Assembly (NCBI RefSeq): GCF_002240355.1 | Contig: NZ_CP016353.1 | Location: 3,708,501-3,772,500, forward strand | Length of the DNA: 64,000 bases | Direction of reading: 5' to 3' | Source of the DNA: Prauserella marina | GTDB taxonomy: Bacteria; Actinomycetota; Actinomycetes; Mycobacteriales; Pseudonocardiaceae | In this document: in pieces, positions 1 to 9,177 of the stretch | Layout of the letters: each line of letters opens with the position of its first letter | Numbering within the stretch: position 1 is the stretch's first letter | The notes under the pieces: model-generated | What the model was told of the DNA's origin: nothing | The model's input: the letters and a program-made list of their open reading frames with translations, nothing else | Databases searched by the model: none | Position numbers and translations under genes: made by a program

Positions 1-383
1 CTGACGAAGAACGTCGCGTGCGCCCAGTAGAACGTGCCGGGGTCCAGCGCGTGGTAGCGGCGGCCGTGCCGGTCGGTTCCCTTGATCGTGTCGTGGTAAC
101 CCCGGACCTCGCGCGCGGTGGCTTCCGCGCGCGGACCGTCGTAGACGACGCCGCCGATCGGGTACAGCGAGCGGAACAGCCGCTGCCAGCGCTCGGCGAA
201 GAACCGGGAATGCTGCTCGACACCCGCTCCGAGACCGGGGTGCATGTTCTGCATGGAGCCCGCCCACAGCGCGATCAGCAGGCCGCGCCAGTCGCCGAAG
301 TAGCGCCAGGTCAGCGAGTCCGGCCCGAGTGGTTCCACCGGTGTTCGCCGTGACGTTTCCGTCGTGTCCTGGTGTGTCGTCAT
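1..383 (-). CDS. MpaB/DUF2236-family oxygenase, 3'-truncated by window edge
   Basis: Only the first ~127 codons are present; the frame is open to base 1. The start is the ATG complementary to 381-383. The visible protein has an N-terminal stretch rich in Thr and Glu, then a tryptophan-rich segment (LTWRYFGDWRG), and ends near DPGTFYWAHATF. These are hallmarks of the DUF2236 (ER-bound oxygenase MpaB / latex-clearing protein related) family, which binds b-type haem through conserved histidines, mostly beyond the visible part. It is divergent from the TetR gene at 462 and shares a palindromic operator with it, so it is probably that regulator's target. The substrate is unknown. Confidence 0.75.
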   Translation of the reverse strand, partial: MTTHQDTTETSRRTPVEPLGPDSLTWRYFGDWRGLLIALWAGSMQNMHPGLGAGVEQHSRFFAERWQRLFRSLYPIGGVVYDGPRAEATAREVRGYHDTIKGTDRHGRRYHALDPGTFYWAHATFFV

Positions 384-397
384 TGCTGCCCCCACTG

Positions 398-442
398 TGA
401 CTACGGATGTTGTCAGGCTAGAATTGACAACGCTCGTAGTCA
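398..442. promoter_or_regulatory. 45-bp palindromic operator between TetR and MpaB-like genes
   Basis: Two 18-bp arms (398-415 and 425-442) are inverted copies: TGACTACG-N4-TTGTCA on the left and TGACAA-N4-CGTAGTCA on the right, around a 9-bp spacer. Size and symmetry fit one or two TetR dimers. It lies between the divergent starts at 383 and 462, so one bound repressor could close both promoters. Binding is inferred. Confidence 0.75.
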
Positions 443-461
443 ATCGTGGAAGCGGAGAGCC

Positions 462-1079
462 ATGCCTGCCGAGAGCCGCACGTGGGCTGGGACCACACTG
501 ACCGACCGCAGGGCCGCGCGGCGGCGGCAATTGCTCGACGCCGGACTCGACCTGCTCGGCTCCGACGGCGGCGCCGCGGTCAGCGTCCGCGCCGTGTGCC
601 GCGGTAGCAAACTCACGGAACGCTACTTCTACGAGAACTTCGCCGACAGGGACGAACTCGTGCTCGCCGTCTACGACGGCGTGGTCGAGCAGGCTCACCG
701 GGCCCTCCTCAACGCCGTCGGCGCCGTCGGCTCCTCGGCCGGAACACCGAGGGACCGCGCGGAGGCCGCGGTGACCGCGTTCGTCGAACTGATCATCGAC
801 GACCCCCGCAAAGGCCGCGTCCTGCTGCTCGCACCGCTCACCGACCCGACACTCAACCGGCGAGGCATCGCGCGCATCCCGATGTTCGCCGAACTCGTCC
901 GCGAACAACTTTCCGGCGAGGCCGACGACGCGGAAAGGGCCATGACCGCCACCGCGCTCGTCGGTGGCCTCGCCAACCTGTTCTCCGCCTACCTCGCCGG
1001 AGGGCTCACGGTCAGCCGCGACCGGCTCGTCGCGCACTGCGTCCGCCTCGTGCTCGGCGCCGAAGCGCTGCACGGCTAG
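462..1079 (+). CDS. TetR/AcrR-family transcriptional repressor
   Basis: A 205-residue protein from ATG 462, which follows a GGAAGCGGAGAG ribosome-binding stretch. An in-frame ATG at 372 would overlap both the divergent gene and the operator and is rejected. Residues ~15-60 form a TetR helix-turn-helix ([14 protein letters not shown] ... [20 protein letters not shown]), and the rest is an alpha-helical ligand domain. It is divergent from the MpaB-like oxygenase with a 45-bp palindrome between them, so autorepression and control of the oxygenase are likely. Its stop overlaps the convergent aldolase stop by 4 nt. The ligand is unknown. Confidence 0.88.
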   Translation: MPAESRTWAGTTLTDRRAARRRQLLDAGLDLLGSDGGAAVSVRAVCRGSKLTERYFYENFADRDELVLAVYDGVVEQAHRALLNAVGAVGSSAGTPRDRAEAAVTAFVELIIDDPRKGRVLLLAPLTDPTLNRRGIARIPMFAELVREQLSGEADDAERAMTATALVGGLANLFSAYLAGGLTVSRDRLVAHCVRLVLGAEALHG

Positions 1080-2119
1080 CGTTCCTTCGCCAGCCGCAAC
1101 GCGATGTCGATGATCATGTCCTCCTGGCCTCCGACATAACGCCGCTCCCCCACCTGATACAGGATCTCGTGCGCGGGCACTCCGTAGCGCGCGGCCGCGC
1201 GTTCGGCGTGCAACAGGAAACTGGAGTAGACCCCGGCGAATCCCTGCACGATCGACGAGCGGTCCATCACCGGAAGCCGCGTGATGAACGGCTTCACGAC
1301 CTCTTCGGCCGCGGCCATCAGCACGTCCTTGTCCACTCCCGTGCGCACGCCGAGCCGTTCGAAGGCCGCCGCGAGCACCTCGGTGGGCGAGTTTCCCGCT
1401 CCCGCGCCGAGCGCGACGAGCGAACCGTCGATCTGGCGCGCTCCGGCCCGGTAGGCGAGCACCGAATTGGCGACGCCGAAGCTCAGGTTCTGGTGCCCGT
1501 GGTAGCCGACCTGGACCTGATCGCCCAGTTCGGCGACCAGCGCGGCCACCCGGTCGGCGGCCTCCTCCAGTATCAGCGCGCCTGCCGAATCGACGACGTA
1601 CACGCACTGGCAACCCGCGTCGGCCATGATGCGCGCCTGCTTGGCCAGCGCCTCCGGCTCCGACATGTGCGCCAGCATCAGGAAACCCACCGTTTCGAGG
1701 CCCAGTTCGCGGGCCTTGGTGAAGTGCTGGATCGACACGTCGGCCTCGGTGCAGTGCGTCGCGACGCGCACCGCACCGGCGCCGAGATCGGCCGCGGCTT
1801 TCATGTCGGCGACCGTGCCGAGCCCCGGCAGCAGCAGAACCGCGATCGTGGCGCGCTGTGCCTCGTCGGCGGCCGCGGCGATGAGTTTCCGTTCGTCCAC
1901 AAGGGAGAATCCGTAGTTGAACGTCGAGCCGCCGAGACCGTCGCCGTGGGTCACCTCGATGAGCGAGACACCGGCGTCGTCGAGCGCCCGCACCGTGTCG
2001 CGCACGTTCCGCTCGGTGAACTGGTGCGCCATCGCGTGACTTCCGTCCCGCAAGGTGGTGTCCACAATGCGCACTTCCCGCTCGGTGTCCACAGTGGTTC
2101 CGGTGGATTTCTCGTTCAT
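1076..2119 (-). CDS. dmpG: 4-hydroxy-2-oxovalerate aldolase
   Basis: A 347-residue pyruvate aldolase of the HMGL-like TIM-barrel family (DmpG/BphI/MhpE/HsaF). It splits 4-hydroxy-2-oxoacids into pyruvate and an aldehyde. The opening [19 protein letters not shown] carries the Arg and Asp of the divalent-metal site, and GYHGHQN supplies metal-binding histidines. Family members work in a complex with an acylating aldehyde dehydrogenase that receives the aldehyde through a tunnel. That partner is directly upstream and overlaps by 4 nt (ATGA), so the two are translationally coupled. The hydratase and ring-cleavage genes of the meta pathway are not adjacent, so the aromatic or steroid substrate cannot be named. 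Confidence 0.93.
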   Translation of the reverse strand: MNEKSTGTTVDTEREVRIVDTTLRDGSHAMAHQFTERNVRDTVRALDDAGVSLIEVTHGDGLGGSTFNYGFSLVDERKLIAAAADEAQRATIAVLLLPGLGTVADMKAAADLGAGAVRVATHCTEADVSIQHFTKARELGLETVGFLMLAHMSEPEALAKQARIMADAGCQCVYVVDSAGALILEEAADRVAALVAELGDQVQVGYHGHQNLSFGVANSVLAYRAGARQIDGSLVALGAGAGNSPTEVLAAAFERLGVRTGVDKDVLMAAAEEVVKPFITRLPVMDRSSIVQGFAGVYSSFLLHAERAAARYGVPAHEILYQVGERRYVGGQEDMIIDIALRLAKER

Positions 2120-3033
2120 GCCCGCACCGCCTTCCGCGCGACGACGCGTTGGGCGAGCAACTCGCCGACCTTCGCCGCCGCGGCCGTCATGATGTCGAGG
2201 TTTCCCGCGTAGGTGGGCAGGTAGTCCCCATTGCCCGCGACTTCGAGAAAAACGGCGACCCTGGCCTTGCCGTTCCAGTCCGGCCGTGGATCGTCGAACT
2301 GCGGGTCGGCGGTCAAGGTGTACCCGGGAACATAGGTTTGTACATTGTGGACCATGTCGTGGATGGACTTCTCGACGGCCGAACGGTCGGCGTCGGGATC
2401 GATCGCGCAGAACACCGTGTCCCGCATGATCATCGGCGGATCCATCGGGTTGATGATGATGATCGCCTTGCCTTTTTCCGCCCCGCCGACGGCTTCGATG
2501 CCGTGCGCGGTCGTCTCGGTGAACTCGTCGATGTTGGCCCTCGTTCCCGGCCCTGCCGAACGCGAGGACACCGAAGCCACGATCTCGGCGTAGCTCACCG
2601 GCGTGACACTGGAAACGGCATGCACGATCGGGATGGTCGCCTGGCCACCACAGGTGATCATGTTGAGGTTCGGGGCATCGAGATGCGCGGGCAGGTTCAC
2701 CACGGGACAGGTGAACGGCCCGATCGCCGCCGGAGTCAGGTCGATCGCCTGGATTCCCGCCTCGGCGTAGCGCGGCGCGCTCGCCGCGTGCGCCTTCGCC
2801 GAGGTCGCCTCGAACACCAGGTCGGGCAGCTGATCCTGGGCGAGCAGCCAGTCGACCCCCTCCGAGGAGGTGTGCACTCCCTGCTCGGCCGCGCGGCGCA
2901 AACCCTCCGACGCCGATTCGATCCCGACCATGTACCGCACGTCGATCCGCTCGCTGCGCCTGAGCTTCGCGAGAAGATCCGTTCCGATGTTTCCAGGGCC
3001 GACGATCGCGGCCACAGCCCGTGGTTGGCTCAT
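2116..3033 (-). CDS. dmpF: Acetaldehyde/propanal dehydrogenase (acylating)
   Basis: A 305-residue NAD-dependent CoA-acylating aldehyde dehydrogenase (DmpF/BphJ/MhpF/HsaG family) that makes acetyl- or propionyl-CoA. The N-terminal dinucleotide motif is VGPGNIG (residues 11-17). The probable catalytic cysteine is C128 in [13 protein letters not shown]. Length and C-terminus match the family. It is first in an operon with the aldolase (ATGA overlap) and divergent from an IclR regulator across only 40 bp, so IclR control is likely. Confidence 0.93.
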   Translation of the reverse strand: MSQPRAVAAIVGPGNIGTDLLAKLRRSERIDVRYMVGIESASEGLRRAAEQGVHTSSEGVDWLLAQDQLPDLVFEATSAKAHAASAPRYAEAGIQAIDLTPAAIGPFTCPVVNLPAHLDAPNLNMITCGGQATIPIVHAVSSVTPVSYAEIVASVSSRSAGPGTRANIDEFTETTAHGIEAVGGAEKGKAIIIINPMDPPMIMRDTVFCAIDPDADRSAVEKSIHDMVHNVQTYVPGYTLTADPQFDDPRPDWNGKARVAVFLEVAGNGDYLPTYAGNLDIMTAAAAKVGELLAQRVVARKAVRA

Positions 3034-3038
3034 GGGTG

Positions 3039-3067
3039 CTGACGGTCCTCCCCAGGTCAGGCATTAT
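3039..3067 (+). promoter_or_regulatory. Possible leaderless promoter of the IclR gene
   Basis: CTGACG (3039-3044) and CATTAT (3062-3067) are spaced by 17 bp, and the ATG starts 7 bp after the -10 element. This is the spacing of actinobacterial leaderless transcripts. It was read by eye and is unproven. Confidence 0.3.
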
Positions 3068-3073
3068 CAACGT

Positions 3074-3835
3074 ATGTGTCCCGCTGACCGGAACAACGAC
3101 GCCGGGGACGCCGCCTCGACCGCGGTGCGCCTCACGGCGATACTGACCGCCTTCCGGCAGGGCGACGAGGCGCTTGGTGTCTCCGAGTTGGCGCGCCGGT
3201 GCGCGCTGCCGAAATCGAGCGTGCACCGGCTGACCGGGCATCTCGTGGCGAGCGGACTGCTGGAACGCGAGGGGCAAGGGGTGCGGCTCGGGCTGCGCCT
3301 TTTCGAGATCGGGCAACTCGCCGTGCGGCAACGCGGTCTCGTCGACGCCGCGCGTCCCTACCTGGCCGACCTGAGAGAGGCGACGCGCAACACCGTGCAC
3401 CTCGCGGTACTGGAGGGAACCGAGGTGGTCTACCTGGACATCCTGCGCGGGTCGGACGCGCCGAGGCTTCCCTCCCGGATCGGTGGCCGGTTTCCCGCGC
3501 ACGCGACGGCCGTCGGCAAGGCGATACTCGCGGGCTCCCCCGAGTCCGTTGTGGACGCCGTCGTGGCGGCGGGACTGCCGAGGGTCAGTGGCCGCACGGT
3601 GACGGCGCCGGGGCTTCTGCGGCGGCAGCTCGGCAGAATCCGCGCGGAAGGTCTCGCCTACGACAGGGAGGAGTCCGGCGTCGGGGTGGTGTGCGCGGCC
3701 AGCCCGCTGTACGCGGCGGACGGCACCGCGGTCGCGGCGATCTCCCTGTCGGGCTGGACGAACCGGATGCGCGTCGACCGGGTGGCGCCCGCGGTCCGGA
3801 CGACCGCGCTGGCACTGTCCCGAACCCTGAGCTAG
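3074..3835 (+). CDS. IclR-family transcriptional regulator
   Basis: A 253-residue protein. The N-terminal winged helix ([21 protein letters not shown]) is followed by the IclR effector domain, seen from [11 protein letters not shown] through [17 protein letters not shown] to the C-terminal AAISLSG. The start at 3074 is preferred because the longer frame runs through the divergent dehydrogenase gene. IclR proteins next to meta-cleavage genes commonly sense aromatic acids and control the divergent operon, which here would be the aldolase/dehydrogenase pair. The effector is unknown. Confidence 0.88.
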   Translation: MCPADRNNDAGDAASTAVRLTAILTAFRQGDEALGVSELARRCALPKSSVHRLTGHLVASGLLEREGQGVRLGLRLFEIGQLAVRQRGLVDAARPYLADLREATRNTVHLAVLEGTEVVYLDILRGSDAPRLPSRIGGRFPAHATAVGKAILAGSPESVVDAVVAAGLPRVSGRTVTAPGLLRRQLGRIRAEGLAYDREESGVGVVCAASPLYAADGTAVAAISLSGWTNRMRVDRVAPAVRTTALALSRTLS

Positions 3836-3871
3836 CGTCCGCCCGCGCCTGCCCACCCGGCCCGCGCCCGG

Positions 3872-3976
3872 CGAGTCCCCCGCTCAGAAGCGCGAGATCC
3901 GCACTCAGGACGGCGAGACCCGCATCCAGGACAGCGAGATCCGCGTTCAGGCCGTCGAGGTCCGCGCTCGGCACGC
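3872..3976 (-). repeat. 21-bp repeat array, five units, minus orientation
   Basis: Five 21-bp units start at 3872, 3893, 3914, 3935 and 3956, with consensus CGAGATCCGC-N-TCAGGAC-N3. They keep exact 21-bp phase while varying at several positions. The array lies between the convergent iclR and xylA stops, in inverted orientation to the array at 4093-4239. Read on the minus strand, one frame gives heptapeptides of the type ADLxxLx. Confidence 0.8.
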
Positions 3977-4092
3977 CGGTGGCCCAGATGCCGGGAACCG
4001 GCATGCGCACATCCGTTTCCGCGCGTTTGGACCGGACGTGGCCGGATGCTGGCGCCGGGACCCCTCGGCCGCCTCTCGGACCGAGCGTCGGC

Positions 4093-4239
4093 GCGGAACT
4101 CGATACCCCGAACGCGGATCTCGGCGACCCGAGTGCGGAACTCGACAGCCCGAGCGCGGATCTCGGCGGCCTGGGTGCGGATCTCGCGCTTCTGGGTGCG
4201 GATCTCGGCGACCTGGACGGGGGACTCGCGGGGCTGGCA
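4093..4239 (+). repeat. 21-bp repeat array, seven units, plus orientation
   Basis: Seven consecutive 21-bp units start at 4093, 4114, 4135, 4156, 4177, 4198 and 4219, with consensus GCGGATCTCGGCGACCTGGAC. No phase slip is seen. With the inverted array at 3872-3976 it fills most of the 418-bp gap between iclR and xylA. The 116 bp between the arrays (3977-4092) contains no recognisable gene. Confidence 0.82.
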
Positions 4240-4253
4240 GGGGCGCGCGGGGT

Positions 4254-5423
4254 TTATCCGGCGCCCAGAAGGTGCTCGAAGGCCAGCTGGGACAGGGCCG
4301 CGAAACCGTACCCTCGCTTCGCGGCGGCCGAGACGTCGAAGTCCTCGAACGCACCGGTGTCGGCAACGAGATCGGTGACCGTCTCACCTTCGGCCAGCGT
4401 CGGAGCCGCGAGTCCGTCGACCCGCGAGGCGGCCAGCGCCTCCCGCACCCGGGGGTCCGCCCGGAACGCCGCCGCCCGCTCCCGCAACAGCAGGTAGGAC
4501 CGCATGTTGGCGGCGGCGCTCTCCCAGACGCCCGTGCCGTCCTCCGTGCGCAACGGCTTGTAGTCGAAATGCCGGGGACCTTCGTAACCGCCGTTCTCCA
4601 GCAGGTCCACGAGGAAGAACGAGGACAGCACATCGCCGTGCCCGAAGATCAGGTCCTGGTCGTAGCGCGGGCCGCGCTGCCCGTTGAGGTCGATGTGGAA
4701 CAGCTTTCCCTGCCACAGCGCCTGCCCGATTCCGTGTACGACGTTGAGCCCCGCCATCTGCTCGTGCCCGACCTCGGGGTTGAGGCCCACCATCTCGTGG
4801 TGTTCGAGCTCGCCGATGAAGGCGAGCGCGTGCCCCACCGTCGGCAGGAAGATGTCGCCCCTCGGCTCGTTGGGTTTGGGCTCCAGCGCGAGCCGGATGT
4901 CGTAGCCCTGTTCGAGGACGTACTGGGCGACGGTGTCGATACCTTCCCGATAGCGGTCGAGCGCGGCGCGCACGTCCTTGGCCGCGTCGGTTTCCGAGCC
5001 TTCCCTGCCTCCCCACAGCACGTAGGTCGACGCGCCGAGTTCGGCGGCGAGGTCGAGGTTGCGCAGGATCTTTCGCAGCGCGAACCGGCGGATGTCACGG
5101 TCGTTGCTGGTGAGCGCGCCGTCTTTGAAAACGGGGTGACCGAACAGGTTCGTAGTGGCCATGGGCACGACCAGACCGGTCTCGTCGAGCGCGGCGCGGA
5201 ACCGGTCGATCTGCCGCTGCCGCACCGTGTCCTCGCTGCCGAAGGCGATGAGGTCGTCGTCGTGGAAGGTGATGCCCCAGGCGCCCAGTTCGGCCAGCCG
5301 GTGCACGGCCTCGACCGGGTCGAGCGCCGGCCGGGTCGCGTCACCGAAGGGATCGACGGCACGCCAGCCCACCGTCCAGAGTCCGAAACTGAACTTGTCC
5401 TCGCGAACCGGTTGTGCGACCAC
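4254..5423 (-). CDS. xylA: Xylose isomerase
   Basis: A 389-residue class I xylose (glucose) isomerase converting D-xylose to D-xylulose in the cytoplasm. H54 and D57 lie in [26 protein letters not shown] contains the metal-site segment, and E181/K183 lie in [12 protein letters not shown]. Length and positions equal those of Streptomyces enzymes. The start is a GTG at 5423 behind GGGAGGAC. Divergent to it is a ROK repressor with a palindromic operator between them. No xylulokinase gene is in the window. Confidence 0.97.
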   Translation of the reverse strand: MVAQPVREDKFSFGLWTVGWRAVDPFGDATRPALDPVEAVHRLAELGAWGITFHDDDLIAFGSEDTVRQRQIDRFRAALDETGLVVPMATTNLFGHPVFKDGALTSNDRDIRRFALRKILRNLDLAAELGASTYVLWGGREGSETDAAKDVRAALDRYREGIDTVAQYVLEQGYDIRLALEPKPNEPRGDIFLPTVGHALAFIGELEHHEMVGLNPEVGHEQMAGLNVVHGIGQALWQGKLFHIDLNGQRGPRYDQDLIFGHGDVLSSFFLVDLLENGGYEGPRHFDYKPLRTEDGTGVWESAAANMRSYLLLRERAAAFRADPRVREALAASRVDGLAAPTLAEGETVTDLVADTGAFEDFDVSAAAKRGYGFAALSQLAFEHLLGAG

Positions 5424-5441
5424 GATGTCCTCCCAGCGGCA

Positions 5442-5464
5442 ATAAGTTTGCCGACTGAACTTAT
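5442..5464. promoter_or_regulatory. Operator-like palindrome between xylA and the ROK repressor
   Basis: ATAAGTT and AACTTAT form perfect 7-bp inverted arms around a 9-bp spacer, 19 bp upstream of the xylA start. ROK/XylR repressors bind similar AT-rich palindromes. The position between the divergent starts suggests one operator for both genes. Confidence 0.65.
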
Positions 5465-5525
5465 CGACGTCGCCGGAGCACGGTCAAGGATTTCGTTCAG
5501 CGGCTCAACCATTAAGATCAGCGGC

Positions 5526-6710
5526 GTGACCCAGGCACGGCCCGCCGGCCAGCACACCGTCCGCAGGCACAACTGCGCGCTCGTACTCGCCGCGATCGCC
5601 GACTCCCCCGGCCGTTCCCGCGCGGACGTCGCCGCGAGTACCGGCCTCACGAAGGCCACCGTCTCGACGCTGGTCGACCGCCTCGCCGGCGGCGGGCTCA
5701 TCACCGAATCGGGACGACAGGACAGGCCGGGCCCCGGCAGGCGGGGCACCTCCCTCTCGCTGTCCCCCCGCGGACCACACGGACTCGGCGTCGAGATCGC
5801 CGTCGACTACATCGCCACCTGCCTGGCGGGGCTGACCGGCGAGGTCCGCGAACTCCGCGTCCGGCGAGCCGACAACAGGTCGCTTTCCACGGCGAGGGTC
5901 CTCGGCAGGGCAGGCAAGGCGGTGCGGGAAGCACTGGCCGAGGCCACCGCGCGCGGGATCGCGGTCGGCGGAGTCGGGGTCGCGGTACCCGGTCTCGTCG
6001 AGGAACCGACGGGACTGCTGCGCGTCGCGCCCAACCTCGGCTGGCACGACGTGGATCTGCCTGCCGAACTGGCCGCCAGAACCGAACTCCCGGCAGGCCC
6101 CGTACTCGTCGGCAACGAGGCCAACTTCGCGGCACTGGCCCAGCTGTGGACGAGCGGGCCGGACGGCGCCCGCGACTTCGTGCACGTCTCGGGCGAGATC
6201 GGCATCGGGGCAGGCATCGTGATCGGCGGGCAGCTGTTCTCCGGCACCCGTGGTTTCGGCGGCGAACTGGGGCACTTCCCCGTCAGTTCCCGTGGCCCTC
6301 GCTGCACCTGCGGGGCGAGGGGCTGCCTGGAAACGCTCGCGGGCCAGGAGGCCATCGCGGCGAAGGCGGGGGTCGCCGGGCTCACCGAACTGGTGGCCGC
6401 GCTGTCGGCGGGCGAGCGCCCGGCCCGGTCGGCGGTGCGCGAAGCGGCAGGCCGCCTCGGCACCGCGTTGTCGAGCGTGCTGAACCTGCTCGACGTGCCG
6501 TGTGTGGTACTCGGCGGAAGCTACGCCAGGCTGCACCCGTGGCTCGCCGAACCGCTGCTGGCGGCATTGCGCGCGCGAGTGACCGGGGCACCGTGGTCGC
6601 CGGTCACGGTGACCGCCTCCGCGCTGGGTTCCGAGGCGGCGGTGCGCGGCGCGGCTTCCTCCGCCGTGCGCGGGATCATGGCCGACCCGGACTCGTTCGT
6701 CGCGAGCTGA
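5526..6710 (+). CDS. xylR: ROK-family transcriptional repressor (XylR-like)
   Basis: A 394-residue protein from GTG 5526. The N-terminal winged helix (SRADVAASTGLTKATVSTLVDRL) precedes a ROK sugar-kinase-like domain with GVGVAVPGLV, GNEANFAAL and a zinc-binding CTCGARGCLE loop. The architecture is that of xylose and N-acetylglucosamine repressors. The divergent xylA and the palindrome between them point to xylose control. A far longer frame upstream runs antisense through xylA and is not the gene. The stop converges on the LacI-type gene across a shared hairpin. Confidence 0.88.
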   Translation: MTQARPAGQHTVRRHNCALVLAAIADSPGRSRADVAASTGLTKATVSTLVDRLAGGGLITESGRQDRPGPGRRGTSLSLSPRGPHGLGVEIAVDYIATCLAGLTGEVRELRVRRADNRSLSTARVLGRAGKAVREALAEATARGIAVGGVGVAVPGLVEEPTGLLRVAPNLGWHDVDLPAELAARTELPAGPVLVGNEANFAALAQLWTSGPDGARDFVHVSGEIGIGAGIVIGGQLFSGTRGFGGELGHFPVSSRGPRCTCGARGCLETLAGQEAIAAKAGVAGLTELVAALSAGERPARSAVREAAGRLGTALSSVLNLLDVPCVVLGGSYARLHPWLAEPLLAALRARVTGAPWSPVTVTASALGSEAAVRGAASSAVRGIMADPDSFVAS

Positions 6711-6738
6711 GACCGGGGCGCCAGGGTCGGCTCAGCTC
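6704..6738. terminator. Hairpin shared by convergent ROK and LacI-type genes
   Basis: GAGCTGAG (6704-6711) pairs with CTCAGCTC (6731-6738) around a 19-nt GC-rich loop. The stem contains both stop codons of the convergent genes. There is no U tract, as is usual for actinomycete terminators. Confidence 0.5.
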
Positions 6739-7766
6739 GACTGCCGCACCACCAGCTCGGTGGGCAGCAGGATCGAAGGAGGCAGGTGCTCCTCCCCCGC
6801 GAGCTGGGCCAGCAGCCGCCAGGTCATGGTGCGGCCGAACTCCTCTACCGTCTGCCTGACCGTGGTGAGCTGCGGTGTCACCGAGGTGGCAAGCACCGAG
6901 TCGTCGAAGCCGACCACCGCGACGTCGCCGGGAATCCGCTTTCCGCGCGCCGACAGTTCCCGGACCGCGCCGACGGCGACGATGTCGGCCGCGGCGAACA
7001 CGGCGTCGACACCGGGATGCCGGTCCAGCAGCTCGGCCATCGCGCGGGCCCCTCCCTCGACGGAGAAATCGCTGTGGACGACGGCGTCGGTGGCCAGCCT
7101 CGCCTCCGACATCCCCCTTCGCCAGCCGACGAGCCGGTCGATGCCCACCGCCATGTCGGCTGGTCCCGCGATGCTCGCGATGCGGGTCTTGCCACGCTCG
7201 ACGAGGTGCCGCGCCGCGAGCAGGCCGCCCGTGAAGTTGTCCGAATCGACGTAGGGCACGTCGGTGCCGCTCAACGGTCTTCCCCCCGCGACGACGGGCA
7301 GCCCTCCCTCGGCCAGCCGCTGCGGGAGGGTGTCGTCGCCGTGCATGCTCACCACGAGGGCGCCGTCGACGTGCCCGCTGCTCAGATACTTCTCCAGTTG
7401 CTCGCCGTCGTCGTCCTCGGCCATCAGCATCAGCACGAGTTGCCGGTGACTTCCCGCGAGTCCGGAGTGGATGCCGCGAAGGACTCCCGCGAAGAAGGGG
7501 TCGCTGAACACCCGGTCGCCCGGTTCGGACACGACGAGGGCGATCGAGTTGGTCCTGCGGGTCACGAGGCTGCGCGCGGCCTCGTTGGGCACGTAGCCGA
7601 GCAACTGGATCGCTTCGTTGACCGATTCCCGCGCGCGAGCGCTCACGCCGGGCAGGTCGTTGATCACCCGGGACACGGTCGAACGGGACACACCGGCCAC
7701 CCGTGCCACTTCCTCCAGTGTCGGCGTGCCCCGGTCCTCCACCGCAGCGTCACCGGGCTCAATCAT
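6732..7766 (-). CDS. cebR: LacI-family cellobiose-operon repressor (CebR-like)
   Basis: A 344-residue protein with a LacI helix-turn-helix at residues ~16-40 (LEEVARVAGVSRSTVSRVI), the hinge helix, and a periplasmic-binding-protein-like sensor domain. It is the last gene of the cebEFG-bglC operon and overlaps bglC by 8 nt. Two palindromes upstream of cebE equal the known Streptomyces CebR operator, which makes this gene the best candidate for their binder. Streptomyces CebR is released by cellobiose and cellotriose. Placing the repressor inside its own operon gives negative feedback. Confidence 0.88.
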   Translation of the reverse strand: MIEPGDAAVEDRGTPTLEEVARVAGVSRSTVSRVINDLPGVSARARESVNEAIQLLGYVPNEAARSLVTRRTNSIALVVSEPGDRVFSDPFFAGVLRGIHSGLAGSHRQLVLMLMAEDDDGEQLEKYLSSGHVDGALVVSMHGDDTLPQRLAEGGLPVVAGGRPLSGTDVPYVDSDNFTGGLLAARHLVERGKTRIASIAGPADMAVGIDRLVGWRRGMSEARLATDAVVHSDFSVEGGARAMAELLDRHPGVDAVFAAADIVAVGAVRELSARGKRIPGDVAVVGFDDSVLATSVTPQLTTVRQTVEEFGRTMTWRLLAQLAGEEHLPPSILLPTELVVRQSS

Positions 7767-9174
7767 CGTTCTCCCGTAGGCCGTTGTCCGCGATCACCCG
7801 CGAATACCATGACGCACTCGCCTTGGGGGTTCTCCGCTGGGTCGCGAAATCGACGTGCACCAAGCCGAACCGCTTGGCGTATCCCTCAGCCCATTCGAAA
7901 TTGTCCATCGCGGACCAGTAGAAGTAGCCCCGCAGGTCGACACCCTTTTCCACGGCGGCGTGCGCGGCACGCAGGTGCTGATCGATGAAGGCGATCCGGT
8001 CGGTGTCCTCGACGAGGCCGTCTTCCCCTCGCGCGTCGCCGAAGGCGACCCCGTTCTCCGTGATGTAGAGCGGAATCGGGCCGTAGCGCTCGTGGATGTC
8101 CACCAGCAGGCCGGTCAGTGCGCCCGCGTTGATGTCCCAGCCGGACGCGGTCTTCGGCAATCCCCTTTCGGGAAAACCGACGTGTTCGGCACCGACCCAT
8201 TCCGACGGCAGTCCCGACTTCTCGTCAGGGACGGCCGAGACGTTGAGATCGCGGTAGTAGTTGATGCCGAGCAGGTCGATGGGCGCCGAGATCGACGTGA
8301 GATCGCCTGGCCGGATCACCCCGGACAGACCGTAGGGTTCGAGATCGGCGAGCAGGTCCGCCGGATACTCGCCCCGCAGCAGCGGATCGAGGAAGAACCG
8401 GTTCTGTAGCCCGTCGATCCTGCGTACCGCCTCCACATCGGCGGGATCGGCGGGATCGGCCGCGCCGACGGGAAACAGGTTGAGGGTGACCCCCGCACGG
8501 GCGTCCCGCGTGTGCCGCCGGATGACCTCCAGCCCGAGCCCGTGCGCCAGCAGCAGGTGGTGCGCCGCCGCGACGGCCGAGGACGGTTCGGTGCGGCCTG
8601 GCGCGTGCCGTCCAGAACCGTAGCCGAGGAAGGCCGAGCACCACGGTTCGTTCAGGGTCGTCCAAGTCCCGACCCGGTCCCCGAGGCGCTCCAGTACCGC
8701 GTCGGCGTACTCGGCGAATCGGTAGGCGGTCTCGCGCGCGGCCCAGCCGCCGTCGTCCTCAAGCCGCTGGGGCAAATCCCAGTGGTACAGGGTCGGCCAT
8801 GGGGTGATCCCCGCGCCGAGCAGGGTGTCGACGAGCCGTTCGTAGAAGTCGAGACCCGCGCGATTGACGGGGCCACCGTCCGGCCGCACCCTGGGCCAGG
8901 CGATCGAGAACCGGTATGCCTCGACGCCGAGGGTGCTCAGCAGTTCGACGTCCTCGGGCATCCGCCGGTAGTGGTCGGTTCCCGGCTCGCCGGTGTCGCC
9001 GCCCGCGATCCTGCCGGGTTGTTCGCCGAAAGCGTCCCAGATGGACGGTGTTCTGCCTTCCGCCGTCGTCGATCCCTCGATCTGGTAGGCGGCCGTGGCG
9101 ACCCCCCAGAGAAAACCTCTCGGGAACCGGGTCACCGCGGTGGCCTCTTCAGCTCCTTCATGGACAATCGACAC
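7759..9174 (-). CDS. bglC: GH1 beta-glucosidase
   Basis: A 471-residue glycoside hydrolase family 1 enzyme. The acid/base is E176 in TLNEPW and the nucleophile is E373 in ITENG. The N-terminal FLWGVATAAYQIEG is typical of the family. There is no signal peptide, so it acts on imported cello-oligosaccharides in the cytoplasm. The GTG start at 9174 lies 3 bp after the permease stop. It follows the CebEFG importer, matching the Streptomyces cebEFG-bglC order. Confidence 0.94.
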   Translation of the reverse strand: MSIVHEGAEEATAVTRFPRGFLWGVATAAYQIEGSTTAEGRTPSIWDAFGEQPGRIAGGDTGEPGTDHYRRMPEDVELLSTLGVEAYRFSIAWPRVRPDGGPVNRAGLDFYERLVDTLLGAGITPWPTLYHWDLPQRLEDDGGWAARETAYRFAEYADAVLERLGDRVGTWTTLNEPWCSAFLGYGSGRHAPGRTEPSSAVAAAHHLLLAHGLGLEVIRRHTRDARAGVTLNLFPVGAADPADPADVEAVRRIDGLQNRFFLDPLLRGEYPADLLADLEPYGLSGVIRPGDLTSISAPIDLLGINYYRDLNVSAVPDEKSGLPSEWVGAEHVGFPERGLPKTASGWDINAGALTGLLVDIHERYGPIPLYITENGVAFGDARGEDGLVEDTDRIAFIDQHLRAAHAAVEKGVDLRGYFYWSAMDNFEWAEGYAKRFGLVHVDFATQRRTPKASASWYSRVIADNGLRENDD

Positions 9175-9177
9175 GCC

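Noticed and set aside
1076-3856. A continuous 926-codon minus-strand frame covering the aldolase, dehydrogenase and part of iclR
   Set aside because: Only its last 347 codons (the aldolase) show family motifs. The rest reads the dehydrogenase and iclR in the wrong frame, and an ATGA overlap marks the true start.
3872-4239. 21-bp repeats as a CRISPR array
   Set aside because: Units are contiguous with no spacers, diverge from each other, and no cas gene is in the window.
4038-6710. An 890-codon plus-strand frame across the repeat array and xylA
   Set aside because: Only the segment from GTG 5526 is the ROK repressor; the rest is antisense to xylA and repeat DNA.
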